Shown here: piece by piece, positions 32,801 through 42,886 of the stretch
How the letters are laid out: the number at the start of each line of letters is the position of its first letter
How positions within the stretch are numbered: position 1 is the first letter of the stretch
NCBI GenBank assembly: GCA_037833965.1
Contig: AP031351.1
Span: 6,150,501-6,214,500, forward strand
Source of the DNA: Marchantia polymorpha subsp. ruderalis
Taxonomy: Eukaryota; Streptophyta; Marchantiopsida; Marchantiales; Marchantiaceae
Direction of reading: 5' to 3'
DNA: 64,000 nt
Program-made: the position numbers and the translations under genes
The notes under the pieces: model-generated
What the model was told of the DNA's origin: nothing
Seen by the model: the letters and a program-made list of their open reading frames with translations, nothing else
The model's database searches: none

Positions 32801-34576
32801 CCAATTTTGGCGAAACCGGATTGGGGTAAACCTTTCATTCTCTACACAGATGCATCAAATATTGCTGTAGGATGCACCTTGAGTCAATTAGATGATGAAA
32901 AGCATGATCATCCAATTGCCTATGCTAGTAGACAAATGGTTCAAGCGGAGAAGAACTACTCAGTGACAGAGAGAGAGGCGTTAGCTGTAATCTTCTCACT
33001 TAAGAAGTTTCGACATTATTTGTTGGGTGGGAGATTCACTATAGTGACTGATCATAAGGCTTTGAAATACATTTTCAACAAGCCTAATGCTGAAGGGAGG
33101 ATAGCTAGATGGAAGCTACTACTAGCAGAGTTTGATTATACCATTGAGGATAGACCTGGAAAGAAGCATGCTAATGCGGATTTGATGTCGAGAGCATATG
33201 ATGATGGAGGAGATCAGTCAGTAGATGACACCTTTCCGGATGAGGACTTGCTAGTCATGGACACGGTGACAACAGTACCGGAGGAGTACAAGGAAATTTG
33301 GGATTTCATCTCTAAAGGAGAGTTTTCTCAAGGAATGCATCAAAGGGAGAAAAATGCATTAGTGAAGAGATGTCAACCATATATGATCATGGAGAAGGTA
33401 CTTTTTCATCAAGGAGCTGACGGACTTCTACGAAGGGCGGTTGGGAGAGGAGAGGCATTACAACTCATGAAGGAGTTTCATGATGGTGCAGTATGTGGAG
33501 GACATTTTGCGGGGAAGGTAACTGCCTTCAAAATTCTTGATGCTGGTTATCATTGGAAGGGTATTTTTAAGGATTGTGTGGAATATTGCAAAAGTTGTGA
33601 TGTGTGTCAAGCTTTTGCTAAAAAGTCCATGAAAACCCCTCCTATGATTTCTGTACCAGTGTTAGGTCCTTTTGAAAAGTGGGGAATAGATTTTGTAGGT
33701 CCTTTGAATCTTACTCCTCGAGGGAATAAGTTCATTGTGATAGCTACAGATTATCTTACGAAGTGGGTAGAGGCAAGACCACTTAAATCTACTAATGAGA
33801 AGGAGGTTGGTAGATTTTTATATGAGAGAATCATTACTCGATTTGGTTGTCCATTGGAGTTAGTATCAGATAGAGGAGGAGAATTTGTGGGAAGTATGAT
33901 TCAAGCCATGTTGGAGCACTTTTCCATCAAGGCTCGAGTGACCACTTCCTACAAACCTAACGCTAATGGGTTGGCGGAGCGGACCAACTACACTTTGTGT
34001 ATGATGTTGGCCAAGGATGCAGACATGGACGGGAGTAAACACAATTGGGACAAGAGGCTCCATGCTATCTTATGGGAGTATCGCACAACATGGAAGACAT
34101 CTACTGGATACTCACCTTTTCGGATGGTGTATGGAGTTGAGTCAAAACTTCCCATACAGTTTGACTTGACAACATTCACAACAATCCAGCAAAGGTTGAA
34201 GAAATCAAATGGAGCAGAAGCCATCAAGTCTCGCCAACAACAATTGATGGAGTTGGAGGAAGCTCGAGCACTAGCCATGGTACGAGTGGAGCGGGCTCAA
34301 CAGTTGCAGAAGAAGTATCACGACAAACGAAGTGGAAACCAGAACTTGAAACCGTTCAAGGAAGGTGATTGGGTGATGCTCTTTGATGCAATTAGATACA
34401 AGAGAGCTAGGAAAAAGTTTCTTCCTAAGTATTTTGGACCTTTCATAGTTGAGAAGGTGTGGGGAAATTTCACTTATGACATCAAGGAGTTAGGAGGACG
34501 TCACTTCGATCGAGTCAACCACGACAAGTTGAAGTTATTCCATCGAAGATCAGATTCTTTCACTCCGAGGGCGTAG
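29810..34576 (+). CDS. Gypsy gag-pol polyprotein (1588 aa), intact
   Basis: ATG 29810 (MGKLPVFYGRENEDVEAF); the open frame extends two codons upstream without an ATG. Gag comes first (about 1-260, with DSALKWYKEYK and FLKQGENEKVRTYVER), then a short knuckle CFSCGGPHFQRNC (about 266-278, CX2CX3HX4C). Protease has LVDGGSAVNAM (about 467), with DGG in place of the common DSG. Reverse transcriptase has SEWVSPIVIVKKK, MPFGLCNAPATFQ and FIDDF (about 862). RNase H has LYTDASNIAVG (about 1012). Integrase has an HHCC zinc region (about 1229-1270), then D at about 1292 (GIDFVGP), D at about 1353 (SDRGGEF) and E at about 1389 (NGLAERTN), matching DD35E. A GPFIVEKVWG motif (about 1542) follows. No stop or frameshift breaks it, so this copy looks capable of retrotransposition. 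It would copy its RNA into cDNA in virus-like particles and integrate it. Confidence 0.95.
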   Translation: MGKLPVFYGRENEDVEAFVRDFKRACIGNNERKKDEWAMLLPDFLEDSALKWYKEYKREHSEDDTWETLTENLIENFLPSESYEKLMCEVTFLKQGENEKVRTYVERTEKLESRFHVVLRKGGDEVDATMVGIRAMLMKNFVGGLRPEIRSKVRYEKPSSKAEAIRIAIRMEESLEDDDSSLVAREVAPPVVGRSIVSNPSTSSTIANPSVDFQNELKSITETLADLKINVVQLWEKRNQNVGGGSRGYGNYPPRGNPPSGNFAVSCFSCGGPHFQRNCPNPRQHDGVRHNNNAPATQQAKDKGVASIDVFPHQCTFEKGESSKSKVDILAHEKKRARFADESIFMEDTPSRSTRSSGVSQPRVPRKKLGMDDFSISSSQAKYDVVEDVGNQKANITVGQLIALNPAIRKELRGGLISTRTKKRKSKGKAHMTNVGVGVVDAAASEVCTHASKIEVRINGHDVSDVLVDGGSAVNAMSERLMQKLGMQPSRPSSIIVGMANKQKVRPLGVVDKVVVSVRGVQTLLSFQILKEASYDLLLGRPWLRAVRTTDRWHKGYLRIGPKNHRVKVPLTRGGESTTDSDRPTDEYWESESEESGSFSEVDTDISTSDQETSSEYSSDDNVQVQVIAAMELLPRPGVKKDPDKVEMSEEEVCRRLSTLRFGPKVTKEEKAKFLDIFRKYIHVFAFSYKDLKHVTLETHRIELEEKARPIRQKQRRINPPTALVVKEEIDKLKEAGFIYEVENSEWVSPIVIVKKKNGKLRVCVDYKKLNAVTKKDYYPLPFIDEILEEVAGHEWYSFGDGYSGYNQIQIALEDQLKTTFTTPWGTFAFRVMPFGLCNAPATFQRFMNRVFEPFIGKFVRDFIDDFCVYGRKADHFDHLIKILQRLEEAKASLNPEKCIFGCEEGLLLGHIISKNGIAVDTEKVTRIMELPFPATLTKLRQFLGMVGYYRRFILSFSNKAHALTNYMKKGVEYELIFKDEAAKTAFEVLKKALVTAPILAKPDWGKPFILYTDASNIAVGCTLSQLDDEKHDHPIAYASRQMVQAEKNYSVTEREALAVIFSLKKFRHYLLGGRFTIVTDHKALKYIFNKPNAEGRIARWKLLLAEFDYTIEDRPGKKHANADLMSRAYDDGGDQSVDDTFPDEDLLVMDTVTTVPEEYKEIWDFISKGEFSQGMHQREKNALVKRCQPYMIMEKVLFHQGADGLLRRAVGRGEALQLMKEFHDGAVCGGHFAGKVTAFKILDAGYHWKGIFKDCVEYCKSCDVCQAFAKKSMKTPPMISVPVLGPFEKWGIDFVGPLNLTPRGNKFIVIATDYLTKWVEARPLKSTNEKEVGRFLYERIITRFGCPLELVSDRGGEFVGSMIQAMLEHFSIKARVTTSYKPNANGLAERTNYTLCMMLAKDADMDGSKHNWDKRLHAILWEYRTTWKTSTGYSPFRMVYGVESKLPIQFDLTTFTTIQQRLKKSNGAEAIKSRQQQLMELEEARALAMVRVERAQQLQKKYHDKRSGNQNLKPFKEGDWVMLFDAIRYKRARKKFLPKYFGPFIVEKVWGNFTYDIKELGGRHFDRVNHDKLKLFHRRSDSFTPRA

Positions 34577-34587
34577 TGAAATCTTGG

Positions 34588-34599
34588 TCCGGGGGTAAA
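34588..34599 (+). other. Polypurine tract before the 3' LTR
   Basis: The G-rich run GGGGGTAAA just before TGTAAG of the 3' LTR is in the position of the plus-strand primer. The run is short and interrupted by a T. Confidence 0.55.
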
Positions 34600-35460
34600 T
34601 GTAAGACCGGGTGTTGCACATATGTACTAAGTCTTAGAAGTGGTCAAGGGAATAAGGATGATTAGCCAAGGCATAGCTAAGACTAGCTAGTTATGACTAA
34701 ACTAGTTAGTTATAACTAAGTTTATCTAGTCATGACTAAGTTTAGCTACAATGTCTATAGTTGGCGGAGTAATTAGCGGAGTTCTAGAAGAATGGAGTGA
34801 GCACTTCTATTTTGTCTTTTACAAGGAGTGAGCACTTCTATTTTGTCTTATACAAAAGTTCTAGATTCCAAGGGATTAGATATTTGACTAGAAGCTTGGA
34901 TTTGATTGGTTTGACTAAATGTATGAAAGATGATTGGCTAGACTAAGTCTAATGTTGACTTAGTGGCTAGGAAGCTTGTAGAAGTTTAAAAGCTTCCAAT
35001 GGCATGTCGCCACCTCAACCTTGGATTCCGGAAGCTTCTAGAAGGTTTAGGTAGGCCAATGGCATGTTGCCACGTAGAGAAGGTTAGTCAAACTTACCTA
35101 GGTAAAAGTAAGTTAGGAGAAATTACCACATGTTACTATGGTAACTTCTCAAGTAGTATAAATAGAGAGGTAGAGTAGCACCTCTCAAGCAAGTTTGGAG
35201 AGTCATGTGTGAGGACTTGTTTCAATAATGAAGGAGTGAAGTTTTCGAGTATCTTGGAGTATCGACGTGTGTTTGCGTTTATGTGAAGAGGGTGATGTGA
35301 GGAGAGTTTGTGTGTGTGAGTTGGAGTGATACATGAGAGTTTGTGAGAGAAGGTGTTTGTGACATGAGTGAGAGTATGAATCCTAGTCTTCTAGAACCAT
35401 GATGCGCTACCACAAAGCCATCAGAGGTAGACCTGAGTGAGAGTCAGCCCGGAGGTTGCA
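34600..35460 (+). repeat. 3' LTR of the gypsy element
   Basis: 861 bp, same boundaries (TGTAAGACCG...GGAGGTTGCA) and, on reading side by side, the same sequence as the 5' LTR. LTRs are identical at insertion and drift apart with time, so this insertion is very recent. Confidence 0.95.
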
Positions 35461-35708
35461 GCACTGTGCGACCTCCGAGTGCGCTCCGAGTGGACACTTG
35501 CAGTATTTCTGGGAGTGACAGTCGCCTGAGAATTCAAACTCCTCAATAGTCTGTTAAACGTGACACTTTGTACCCTGTGTGTTCCTCTGTCCCTGTGGGT
35601 TCGACCTTTCTACCACTATATTGCAGTTTTAGCCTTTAGTGGGTTATTACATGATGTCAGGTTTTTGTCTTCCCGCGAAGTAATAATCTATGTTATAGAG
35701 GTTACTAT

Positions 35709-35967
35709 CCCTTAACGTGAGTTAAGGGAGAGATTGTTGAGTTTAACTCCAGGAGTAACCTCGGGTCCAAGCTATTTATAGTTAGGACGGTCGTCTGGAC
35801 TAGGGATAAATACCTCGGAAGCTCACCTTGTATAGAGTCTTTGTCGTGACAAGATCTGAAGTAAAGGTCCTTGTGTTCTTGGTGGACATAGCCCTCTCCC
35901 CGAGTGTGAACCACGTTACATTGTGTGTCTCAAGTATTTCTTGTCATTGGAAGATTTTTCCGTAACA
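35709..35967 (+). repeat. Likely 3' LTR of a lost Ty1/copia element, with polypurine tract
   Basis: TGTTGAGTTTAACTCC (from 35735) to TTTTTCCGTAACA (35967) has the look of a short copia LTR, with TG/CA ends and a TATTTATAG-like box near 35774. Directly before it is the purine run AAGGGAGAGAT, as expected for a polypurine tract. CCCTTAAC-GTGA-GTTAAGGG (35709-35728) forms a perfect 8-bp stem next to it. No copia coding sequence is seen upstream and no 5' partner LTR is present. Confidence 0.55.
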
Positions 35968-38447
35968 GTAAATGGGGTGAAATTTTTTTCTTGTGTTTAT
36001 TTTAAATATTATCAACATCAAAAATAATGTAATCCTATGTAATTTTAATCTTCAAAATTGTGTTTCATCTACAAATGAACCACTCTTTTAATTGCTAATA
36101 TTACATTTTTAATTTTCACACTAATAGAGTTACAAAAATTTTTAAATATTTTCTTATCCAATGTAAAGACAAAAAATCACGAATAGATTTTATGAAAAAA
36201 ATACTTGTAAAAAATTGATTGGTAATTAAAACTTATATTTTTAATTTTTTATGAATAAATATTTTACAAAAAACTTTTATTATTTGAATTTGACCCTAAA
36301 ATGATGAAATGATCTGATTTGGATTGATTTCATTTTTAACAAAACTTGAATTTTTTGTCAAAAATATACATCTGATATAAGAATTTTATATATGAAATAT
36401 CACTCATTTTATATAAACAGTTTTAAACTACATCTTTCATTTAAATTATTGGGTATTTATCATCATCAAATTTTACTCCATGATACAATTTATCTCACAA
36501 AATGTCTATACTTTTGTAGCATATCAAATGAAATCAACTATACTTACAACAATAACAATAAAGAAAAATCAACAAGATCATAATGTTGGCATTAGAATGA
36601 ATGATTGCATGACATGTTAATGATCTCAACAACAAAATTAGCAATATTAAAAAAAATTTGATTTCTATTTTGAAAAGGTCAATATTGACTTAGACAAATT
36701 ATACAACAATGCGTTCACGCGTTGATTGATTGTGTTGCAAAGATGAATCATGTTTACACATTCACGTTCATAAAAACAAAAATAAGCATTTTGCAAAATC
36801 TTGAAATATTTGTTAATTTGGTCTACAATAAATTATTGTGTAACGCAACATGTAGATGAACCAATTTAGTAGTTTTAAGTTAACTTAATATAATTTTAAA
36901 ATCTAAAATTAAATAAATGACATAATTTTATTTGTATGATTATTTTGAAGAAATATTTTGAAAAAAATTTTCATTTCATGAATATGTTTTTATATATAAT
37001 ATCAAAAATACATACAATGAGGATGTAAATATTATATACTCAAATAGATTTTATGATTTCTGACATGTAAAATAAATCTTTTAAAATTTAATATTATACA
37101 CATTTATAATAAGATATTTAGCCTAAAATTTTTATTTATTTAGAAAATTAAATTGTTTTGAATTTATGGCTGAATTTTATATATATAAAAATAAATTCTG
37201 TTTTACATCATTATATCTATAATGATTAATTTTGCCTTAACAACATCCCTGAAAAAATTTAAATTTTTTCCTATTTTAGTGTGAAAAAATTGAAAATTTT
37301 TTCTTCTTTCAATCATCAAAATTAATTCAAAAAAAATAATTGGAAAATACTTTATATTCTAGAGTATTTGACATTTTATAACCTTTTAAATCAACAATCT
37401 ATTAAAAAACATACACTTATTGAGTGTAGAATTGAATTTGTACATGTTTTAATTAGGGTTGAAAGTATGAACATAAAACTAAAAAAATTCTAGCAACTAT
37501 AATCAATCATTTCTGTATATTTCAACCATATGTGATCAAAAAATTAATTGCATTAGATAGATTAATAATTTTCTATTACATTGCAATTATGACAGCTTCA
37601 GCCAGAACCAGATTGAATTAACAAATTGCGTATGTTTTCTAATGTTGTTTGATTGAAACTATAAAATTAGTGTTTTATTGCAAAATATAATATTTGATAA
37701 AACTAAAAGTGATATAGTTTTTGGACATTCTTAACCAATGTTTTGAATAAGTGAGTTTCAACATCAAAATTTTTCTTTTTATGTTTGTTCATGACAAAAA
37801 ATTTCACAAAATTCTAAAATAGTTATACATATGTCCAGTAGCAAGCGTCTATCTTAAAAGATTGTTAATTACTTATTACTCATGTGTGCTAGACTTGAAT
37901 GCGATACATGAATCATCTCAACTCAAAAATCATCATAGTTGATTTCTTGACAAAAATTTAACTCTAAGATGTATAAATGTCTATATGTTTGTGTATATTA
38001 AACAGAATTTTATCACATATATTCATTGTAAAAAATCATTTTTTTTAGCTTCAAGTGAGATTGTTTGAATCTAATATTCCAACTGAGATAATATTATTTT
38101 TAGATCTGATTTAAGACAATAAACTAGAAATTTTGTGGCATTTTGATACCAATTGTAATGTGAAACTTAATAACAATCACACACACCGTGTTTATAATAG
38201 TGTTTATGCGCACTTATAAACACACATTCAACAATGATTTACATATTTTATCATTGCCAGCTACATTCAAACAAGAGTTCAAATTGTACCCACAAAATGA
38301 TTTTAATAAAAAATGGCTGAGAGTTTCCAAAAATTCCCATATATAATGTGGGTCTGACTAGCCTAACCAATTTTTATTAAGCTGAACTTAATTATAAGTA
38401 AACATCTGAGTTTACTCCTAACAATATTGATTGGTCATGATGATAAT
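35968..38447. other. AT-rich intergenic DNA, no gene recognised
   Basis: Very AT-rich, with many A and T runs and only short open frames. I see no transposon coding sequence or RNA gene. It ends with the E6 target duplication ATAAT (38443-38447). Confidence 0.6.
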
Positions 38448-39458
38448 TGTAATAACCCACTAAAGGCTAAAACTGCAATATAGTGGTAGAAAGGTCGAAC
38501 CCACAGGGACAGAGGAACACACAGGGTATAAAGTGTCACGTTTTAACAGACTATTGAGGAGTTTGAATTCTTAGGCAACTGTCACTCCCAGAAATACTGC
38601 AAGTGTTCACTCGGAGCGCACTCGGAGGTCGCACAGTGCAGCGTAACACACACACACACACACACACCTGAAACTACAGAAACACAACCCAGAGATCCGT
38701 TAGGACCTCTACTTCAAGATTTCAGGGGGAAAGTCTCTCGCGAGCACACTCGGCAAAGCTGCGGGCAGTGACTTCCAACTCCGGCTTTTACAACACTTCC
38801 ACTAACTTGCTGCTAGTGTAGGAAACCCGGTTTGGACTGCCTACTTCGGATCGAAGTCACTCATACGCGGTGAACAACACTCTCAACTCACAAAACGCGC
38901 AGAGAACACAGGTCCGCACTGAAGGACTCACTGTGAAACATTCCAGTAACACAACAACAGTCTATTGAAGAGTTTGAATTCTCAGGCACTTGTCATTCCC
39001 AGAAATACTACAGGGGTTACCCTCAAGGCACCTGCTGCAGCGTAACCTGAATTTACAACCAAGGCTTACACGAAGTAGCAAAACTTCACTTTGGCATTCA
39101 GGGGAAAAATCCCAAGGAGTACAATCAGAAAGAAACACTCGAAGGTGTAGGGGCGAAACTGTTCAAGTATCTAACTAGTCACTGGCTCTGAGCATCGGCA
39201 GTCACCCGCAGGTGCAGATCCGAACTACTCAAGTCTCTAACCAATGTACTAGCTCTGAACATTCGGCCGAAGGCCTTCAGCTACAAAATGCGGAACGCTA
39301 AGTTGTAACTCCTCGTGCGTGGTGACAGAACTCAAGAACACAAACACGCAAAGGAAATGGGTTCCTGATCTGCACTTCTGATGGGAAAGAACCCCAGGCA
39401 AAACGCCTGGAACTATTTTATACCTTCTAAGTCCTACCTAGCACTACACTGCACTACG

Positions 39459-42400
39459 CTACACGCCTGCACGGAACCACGCTACACTACACTCCGCGGA
39501 ACCTGTACTACGTCTCCTGCGCGGCCGACTGCCGCGCACTAACTCCCTACCCTGCCAATCTTCCGCTCGACTGCGCAGTCCCAAACGCTGCAACGCCGCG
39601 GTCACCTCCACTTCGAGGGCGGACATGGTATCCTGTGCCTTCGACAGAAAGGCATCGAGCTTCTTTGCTACCTTCCGCCGACTCCTACTGTCGCCTGACA
39701 ACAACCCGGCAGCGCGCAATTCAAACTCACGCAGTGTGAGTTTCTCCTGCGCCTTCACTTCCCAGTGGGCGTAGCCCTTGAGACAGTGGGCGACTCGCCT
39801 CGCCGTCTCCACCTTCGTGCGATCCGCCTCCTTCCTGCGATCCTCTTCAATTATCACTAATTGCGATTCGGCTTCAGCACGTTGCGCTCTCAATTCGCCA
39901 CACTCTGACTGTAACCTGCGGATTAACTCTTCATCCGCCTGCCGTGCGAGCTGACATTGTTCCAACAACCGCGTCTGTCGCACGAGCTCCTCTGACAAAA
40001 TCCGATTCTGGGACTGCTCAGAAATGAGTGCTTCCTTGACCTTCACCTGCTCCTTGGTGAGCTCGTCCAGTTTCTCGTCCTTCATCTTCTCGGAGTGCTT
40101 GTAGAATTTCTGATTAAGCTTATACTGACCCCACAAGCATGCATGCTTCTCCTTCAATTCCCTCAACTCCTGGTCCACTCTAGCTAATAGCTTGCTGGTG
40201 TGGACTTTAGTGCGAGTCCGCCTGCGCACTAACTCGATGTAAGATCCCGGCTGGAGTGGGTCGGCGTATTTATCGACCTTGCGATCCAAGTACCTCAGCA
40301 ACGGAATCACCTGCTCAGAGAGCGCCGCCGCCGGCGCTCCAACAATTTCCTCCTCCTCCTCCTCGGTGTCTTCTGCTCCTGACATTTCTTCCGTGGAGCC
40401 TCCGTCGTCATCATCCGAGTGGAGAATTTCAGTCGCCATTGATTGCGTCGGCGACTGCCCCGAGTGGGGCTGCACGTCATCGACGTGTGCTGCCTGCGAA
40501 GGCACGGCTGCAGCCTCGCTGCTCGTCGCCAAAATGTCTAAGGCGGAAGGCGAATGTACTCGCGCGGCATCCCCGTCGCTTGCTTGTTGATTGCCTACCG
40601 CGCCCTCTCTGCCGCCGTCGCCCGCCGCCGAAGGCGATCGAGCGGAGGGTGGCTGCGCGGGGTTTGATTGCGCGCTGCGCATCGGAATTTCATCCCGCGG
40701 ACAGTCACTCCGCTCCTCCGTCTGTTGCTGCTCCCTTGATCGGTCCGTGGGGGCTGTGCCCGGCCCGTGCGCAGGCGCAATTGCCGGCGCCTTGTCCGCC
40801 GCAGGCGTAGCGCCGCGGACATCCATCGCCGAAGGCGACATGGCCGGGGGCCGCTCGCCCGATGTCCCTTGGCCTATAGGCCCTACCGCCGAAGGCGCAT
40901 CTATCGGCGGACTTCCCGCCGATGGTGCGGCCTCCGCACGCTCCCTGCTCGTATCTCCTCGGCTCGAAGGCCCTGGCGCCGAAGGCGCAAATTGCGGCGC
41001 GTGGTGCGCCGGAGGGTCTGGCCCCGAAGGCCGGTGTCTCGTAGGCGGTTCTTCCGCCGGCTCCTTCCCCTTCCTACGTTGAAACGGGGGTGATTCTTGC
41101 CTGTGCACAGGCGGCACGTGTGGAGGTGTCCTGTGCACAGGCGACCTGTGCACAGATGAGCGCCTGTGCACAGGCGGACTGCTCCTTCCCACGCGTAAGC
41201 GTAGATCCACGTCCACTTGTGTTCGCCGGTCCGCGGAGGCTCGTCCGTCCGCGGAGGCTCGTCTGTGCGCAAACGGAACATCTGTCCGCATCGCACGTGG
41301 TAACTCCGGAGGCCCTTGGCCCGTAGGCGGCCTCTCTCCCGTCGAGGTTGCAGCGTGGCCCGTCGCTCCTGCGGTCGTCCGCGCTTCCTCATGCTCCTCT
41401 GGCGACGCACTTCCTTTCTCCGTCGCAATCGTCGCCGTGTCCGCACTGTCGGCTGGCAACACCAGTCTGCGTGCCTTCTGCTTCGGCCGGCTGTATGGCT
41501 CGCACAGCGGCCGCGGTCGAATGGGAGCAGAGGGTTCTTGATGCTGCTCCTCTTCGGACTCTTCCCTCCATCGCCGCTTCCGCGGCACTCGTGCTGCAGG
41601 AGTGTGTCTCCCTTCGTCCCTCCGCCTTGATGGGGTAGAAGTCGGTGACTCCTCTGCATCAGTGTCGACCTCATTCTCCCGCACATACTTCCCGGGATGG
41701 TCGATGGACAATGGCGGAAAATGTTCAAGCTCCGCCGCTGTCAAACAATTCCGCTGTCGATAAAAATTGATGAGGAAAGGAGAAAGATGGTTTAGAGTTC
41801 CCCCCTTCTCCTCAAACGCGTGCTGTCGCATCACCCTGTGCAGGATGCTCGCCCAGTGAATTGGAGTGCCCTCGATGACGCACTCCACAAAAGAGACCTG
41901 CCACAATGTGATGTAGCAGGCGCGGTGCGGCTGCAGTAATTGCATCAGCGCCGCGGACAAAGTCCGGCGAAATCGATCTTTGTAATCACGGGTCCTGTAC
42001 CCATTCTTGGTAGATCTCCCGGTCTTGAACAGCTCCACAAATTGCGCCTCTTCTTGCTTGGTCACCTTGATGCTCTCACTGTCGAAAAGGAGATGCCCTG
42101 GCATGCCAGCACATCTTCCCAACGCCTGCGCCCAATCTTGGACTGTCCATCGATCAACATGCGGACGCAATCCGCGCGAGGGTGGTCCCTGTGGCTCTAG
42201 CCACTCGCGCACCATATTCGCACAGATGTAGTTCCATCCCCATAGCAAGAAATCGAGCTTTCTTGCTATTAAGCGCTCCTCGAAAGCGCGCAGCCCGTTC
42301 TGCGGTAGGCGAAGTGGCACCATCCGCAATCTGCTCGGTCTCGTCATTGCGTTCCTGGGGTTCGCTCGCCCGCTCATTCTACTTCCGCACTGCCCGCGCG

Positions 42401-42599
42401 CCTTTCTCTCTCGGCAAACTCTAATCGCCCTCAATTCCAAATCACGCGCATTCACTTCTCCCTCAATCAACAAGAAATCTCCTGTGCGACGACGTCGAGA
42501 ATGTTCAGCAGCCAGCAGATGGATGCGCGCAGCGCGCACAAGAGATTGGAATCGCGAATTCAAGAATGGGACGTTCTCCGCCGCCCGGTCGAAGGTCAT
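39459..42599 (-). CDS. Intact gag-like protein of E6 (1046 aa)
   Basis: ATG at 42599 (MTFDRAAENVPFLNSRF) is preferred because the first ~84 residues are conserved with E5. A second ATG at 42347 (MTRPSRLRMVPLRLPQNGL) matches the start used in E4. The N-terminal domain (about 90-305) has KLDFLLWGWNYICANMV, NGYRTRDYKDRFRRTLSAAL, WQVSFVECVIEGTPIHWA and NHLSPFLINFYRQRN. A long Pro/Ala/Ser/Arg linker (about 310-760) includes repeated PVHR around 474-500 and APSA peptides, encoded by palindromes. LLRYLDRKVDKYADPLQPG lies near 766. A coiled coil (about 800-950) and CLKGYAHWEVKAQEKLTL, then a basic tail RPRRRRSTGS, complete it. No enzyme motif is visible. An assembly or RNA-packaging protein is the best guess. 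GC content is well above the flanking DNA. Confidence 0.78.
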   Translation of the reverse strand: MTFDRAAENVPFLNSRFQSLVRAARIHLLAAEHSRRRRTGDFLLIEGEVNARDLELRAIRVCRERKARGQCGSRMSGRANPRNAMTRPSRLRMVPLRLPQNGLRAFEERLIARKLDFLLWGWNYICANMVREWLEPQGPPSRGLRPHVDRWTVQDWAQALGRCAGMPGHLLFDSESIKVTKQEEAQFVELFKTGRSTKNGYRTRDYKDRFRRTLSAALMQLLQPHRACYITLWQVSFVECVIEGTPIHWASILHRVMRQHAFEEKGGTLNHLSPFLINFYRQRNCLTAAELEHFPPLSIDHPGKYVRENEVDTDAEESPTSTPSRRRDEGRHTPAARVPRKRRWREESEEEQHQEPSAPIRPRPLCEPYSRPKQKARRLVLPADSADTATIATEKGSASPEEHEEARTTAGATGHAATSTGERPPTGQGPPELPRAMRTDVPFAHRRASADGRASADRRTQVDVDLRLRVGRSSPPVHRRSSVHRSPVHRTPPHVPPVHRQESPPFQRRKGKEPAEEPPTRHRPSGPDPPAHHAPQFAPSAPGPSSRGDTSRERAEAAPSAGSPPIDAPSAVGPIGQGTSGERPPAMSPSAMDVRGATPAADKAPAIAPAHGPGTAPTDRSREQQQTEERSDCPRDEIPMRSAQSNPAQPPSARSPSAAGDGGREGAVGNQQASDGDAARVHSPSALDILATSSEAAAVPSQAAHVDDVQPHSGQSPTQSMATEILHSDDDDGGSTEEMSGAEDTEEEEEEIVGAPAAALSEQVIPLLRYLDRKVDKYADPLQPGSYIELVRRRTRTKVHTSKLLARVDQELRELKEKHACLWGQYKLNQKFYKHSEKMKDEKLDELTKEQVKVKEALISEQSQNRILSEELVRQTRLLEQCQLARQADEELIRRLQSECGELRAQRAEAESQLVIIEEDRRKEADRTKVETARRVAHCLKGYAHWEVKAQEKLTLREFELRAAGLLSGDSRSRRKVAKKLDAFLSKAQDTMSALEVEVTAALQRLGLRSRAEDWQGRELVRGSRPRRRRSTGSAECSVAWFRAGV
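41099..41176 (-). repeat. Cluster of CTGTGCACAG palindromes inside the E6 coding linker
   Basis: CGCCTGTGCACAGGCG is perfect at 41161-41176. Shorter copies of its core CCTGTGCACAG lie near 41100, 41130 and 41145. In the coding frame CCT-GTG-CAC-AGG reads PVHR, giving the repeated PVHR peptides of the linker. Confidence 0.85.
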
Positions 42600-42886
42600 G
42601 GTCGGCTCTTGCTCGTGAAGAACGTCTCACTTGATGGCCGCGCCGGCTGTACGCTGGAACGGTCTTCGCTCTCACGCGCGGCTTCACGTTCCGCCGTCGT
42701 CGATTAAACTCTCACGCTCGAATTGGCGGATTTGAACTCCGCGAACGTATTACCCCGCGGACATGGGGGCGTAGCGCCGAAGGCGAGTTTTCCGCCTTGC
42801 GCGGTACACTTGTTCGTACCGCCCCTCGGCCAATCCCCCTCTGCCTTGACGCGTGTGTCCGCATGTCGGACAAAAGTTCAACTCCT

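Larger units (their letters stand above)
27601..35460 (+). mobile_element. Complete young Ty3/gypsy LTR retrotransposon
   Basis: Both LTRs are 861 bp, begin TG and end CA, and show no difference on reading through. GCAC is duplicated on either side (27597-27600 and 35461-35464); GCACT would be a 5-bp duplication if the first LTR base is counted as target. The interrupted E5 sequence resumes cleanly, and the intact form of that junction (GCTGCACTGTGCGACC) can be read in reverse in E6. Internal parts are a tRNA-Asp-like primer site, three short leader ORFs, a 1588-codon gag-pol, and a polypurine tract. No chromodomain follows integrase, suggesting the non-chromovirus group of plant gypsy elements. 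Confidence 0.95.
22557..35651 (+). mobile_element. E5: TGT/ACA-family element interrupted by a gypsy element
   Basis: Starts TGTGGTACCCCACTTTT and ends TTTAGTGGGTTATTACA. It is the only copy in plus orientation. Flanks are TTATG (22552-22556) and TGATG (35652-35656), a 5-bp duplication with one mismatch, so slightly less certain than the others. The gypsy element at 27601-35460 lies in its 3' region; without it E5 is about 5.2 kb. The leader (22557-23784) carries CGCCTACGCGTAGGCG palindromes. The protein and leader place it in one subfamily with E6. Confidence 0.85.
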
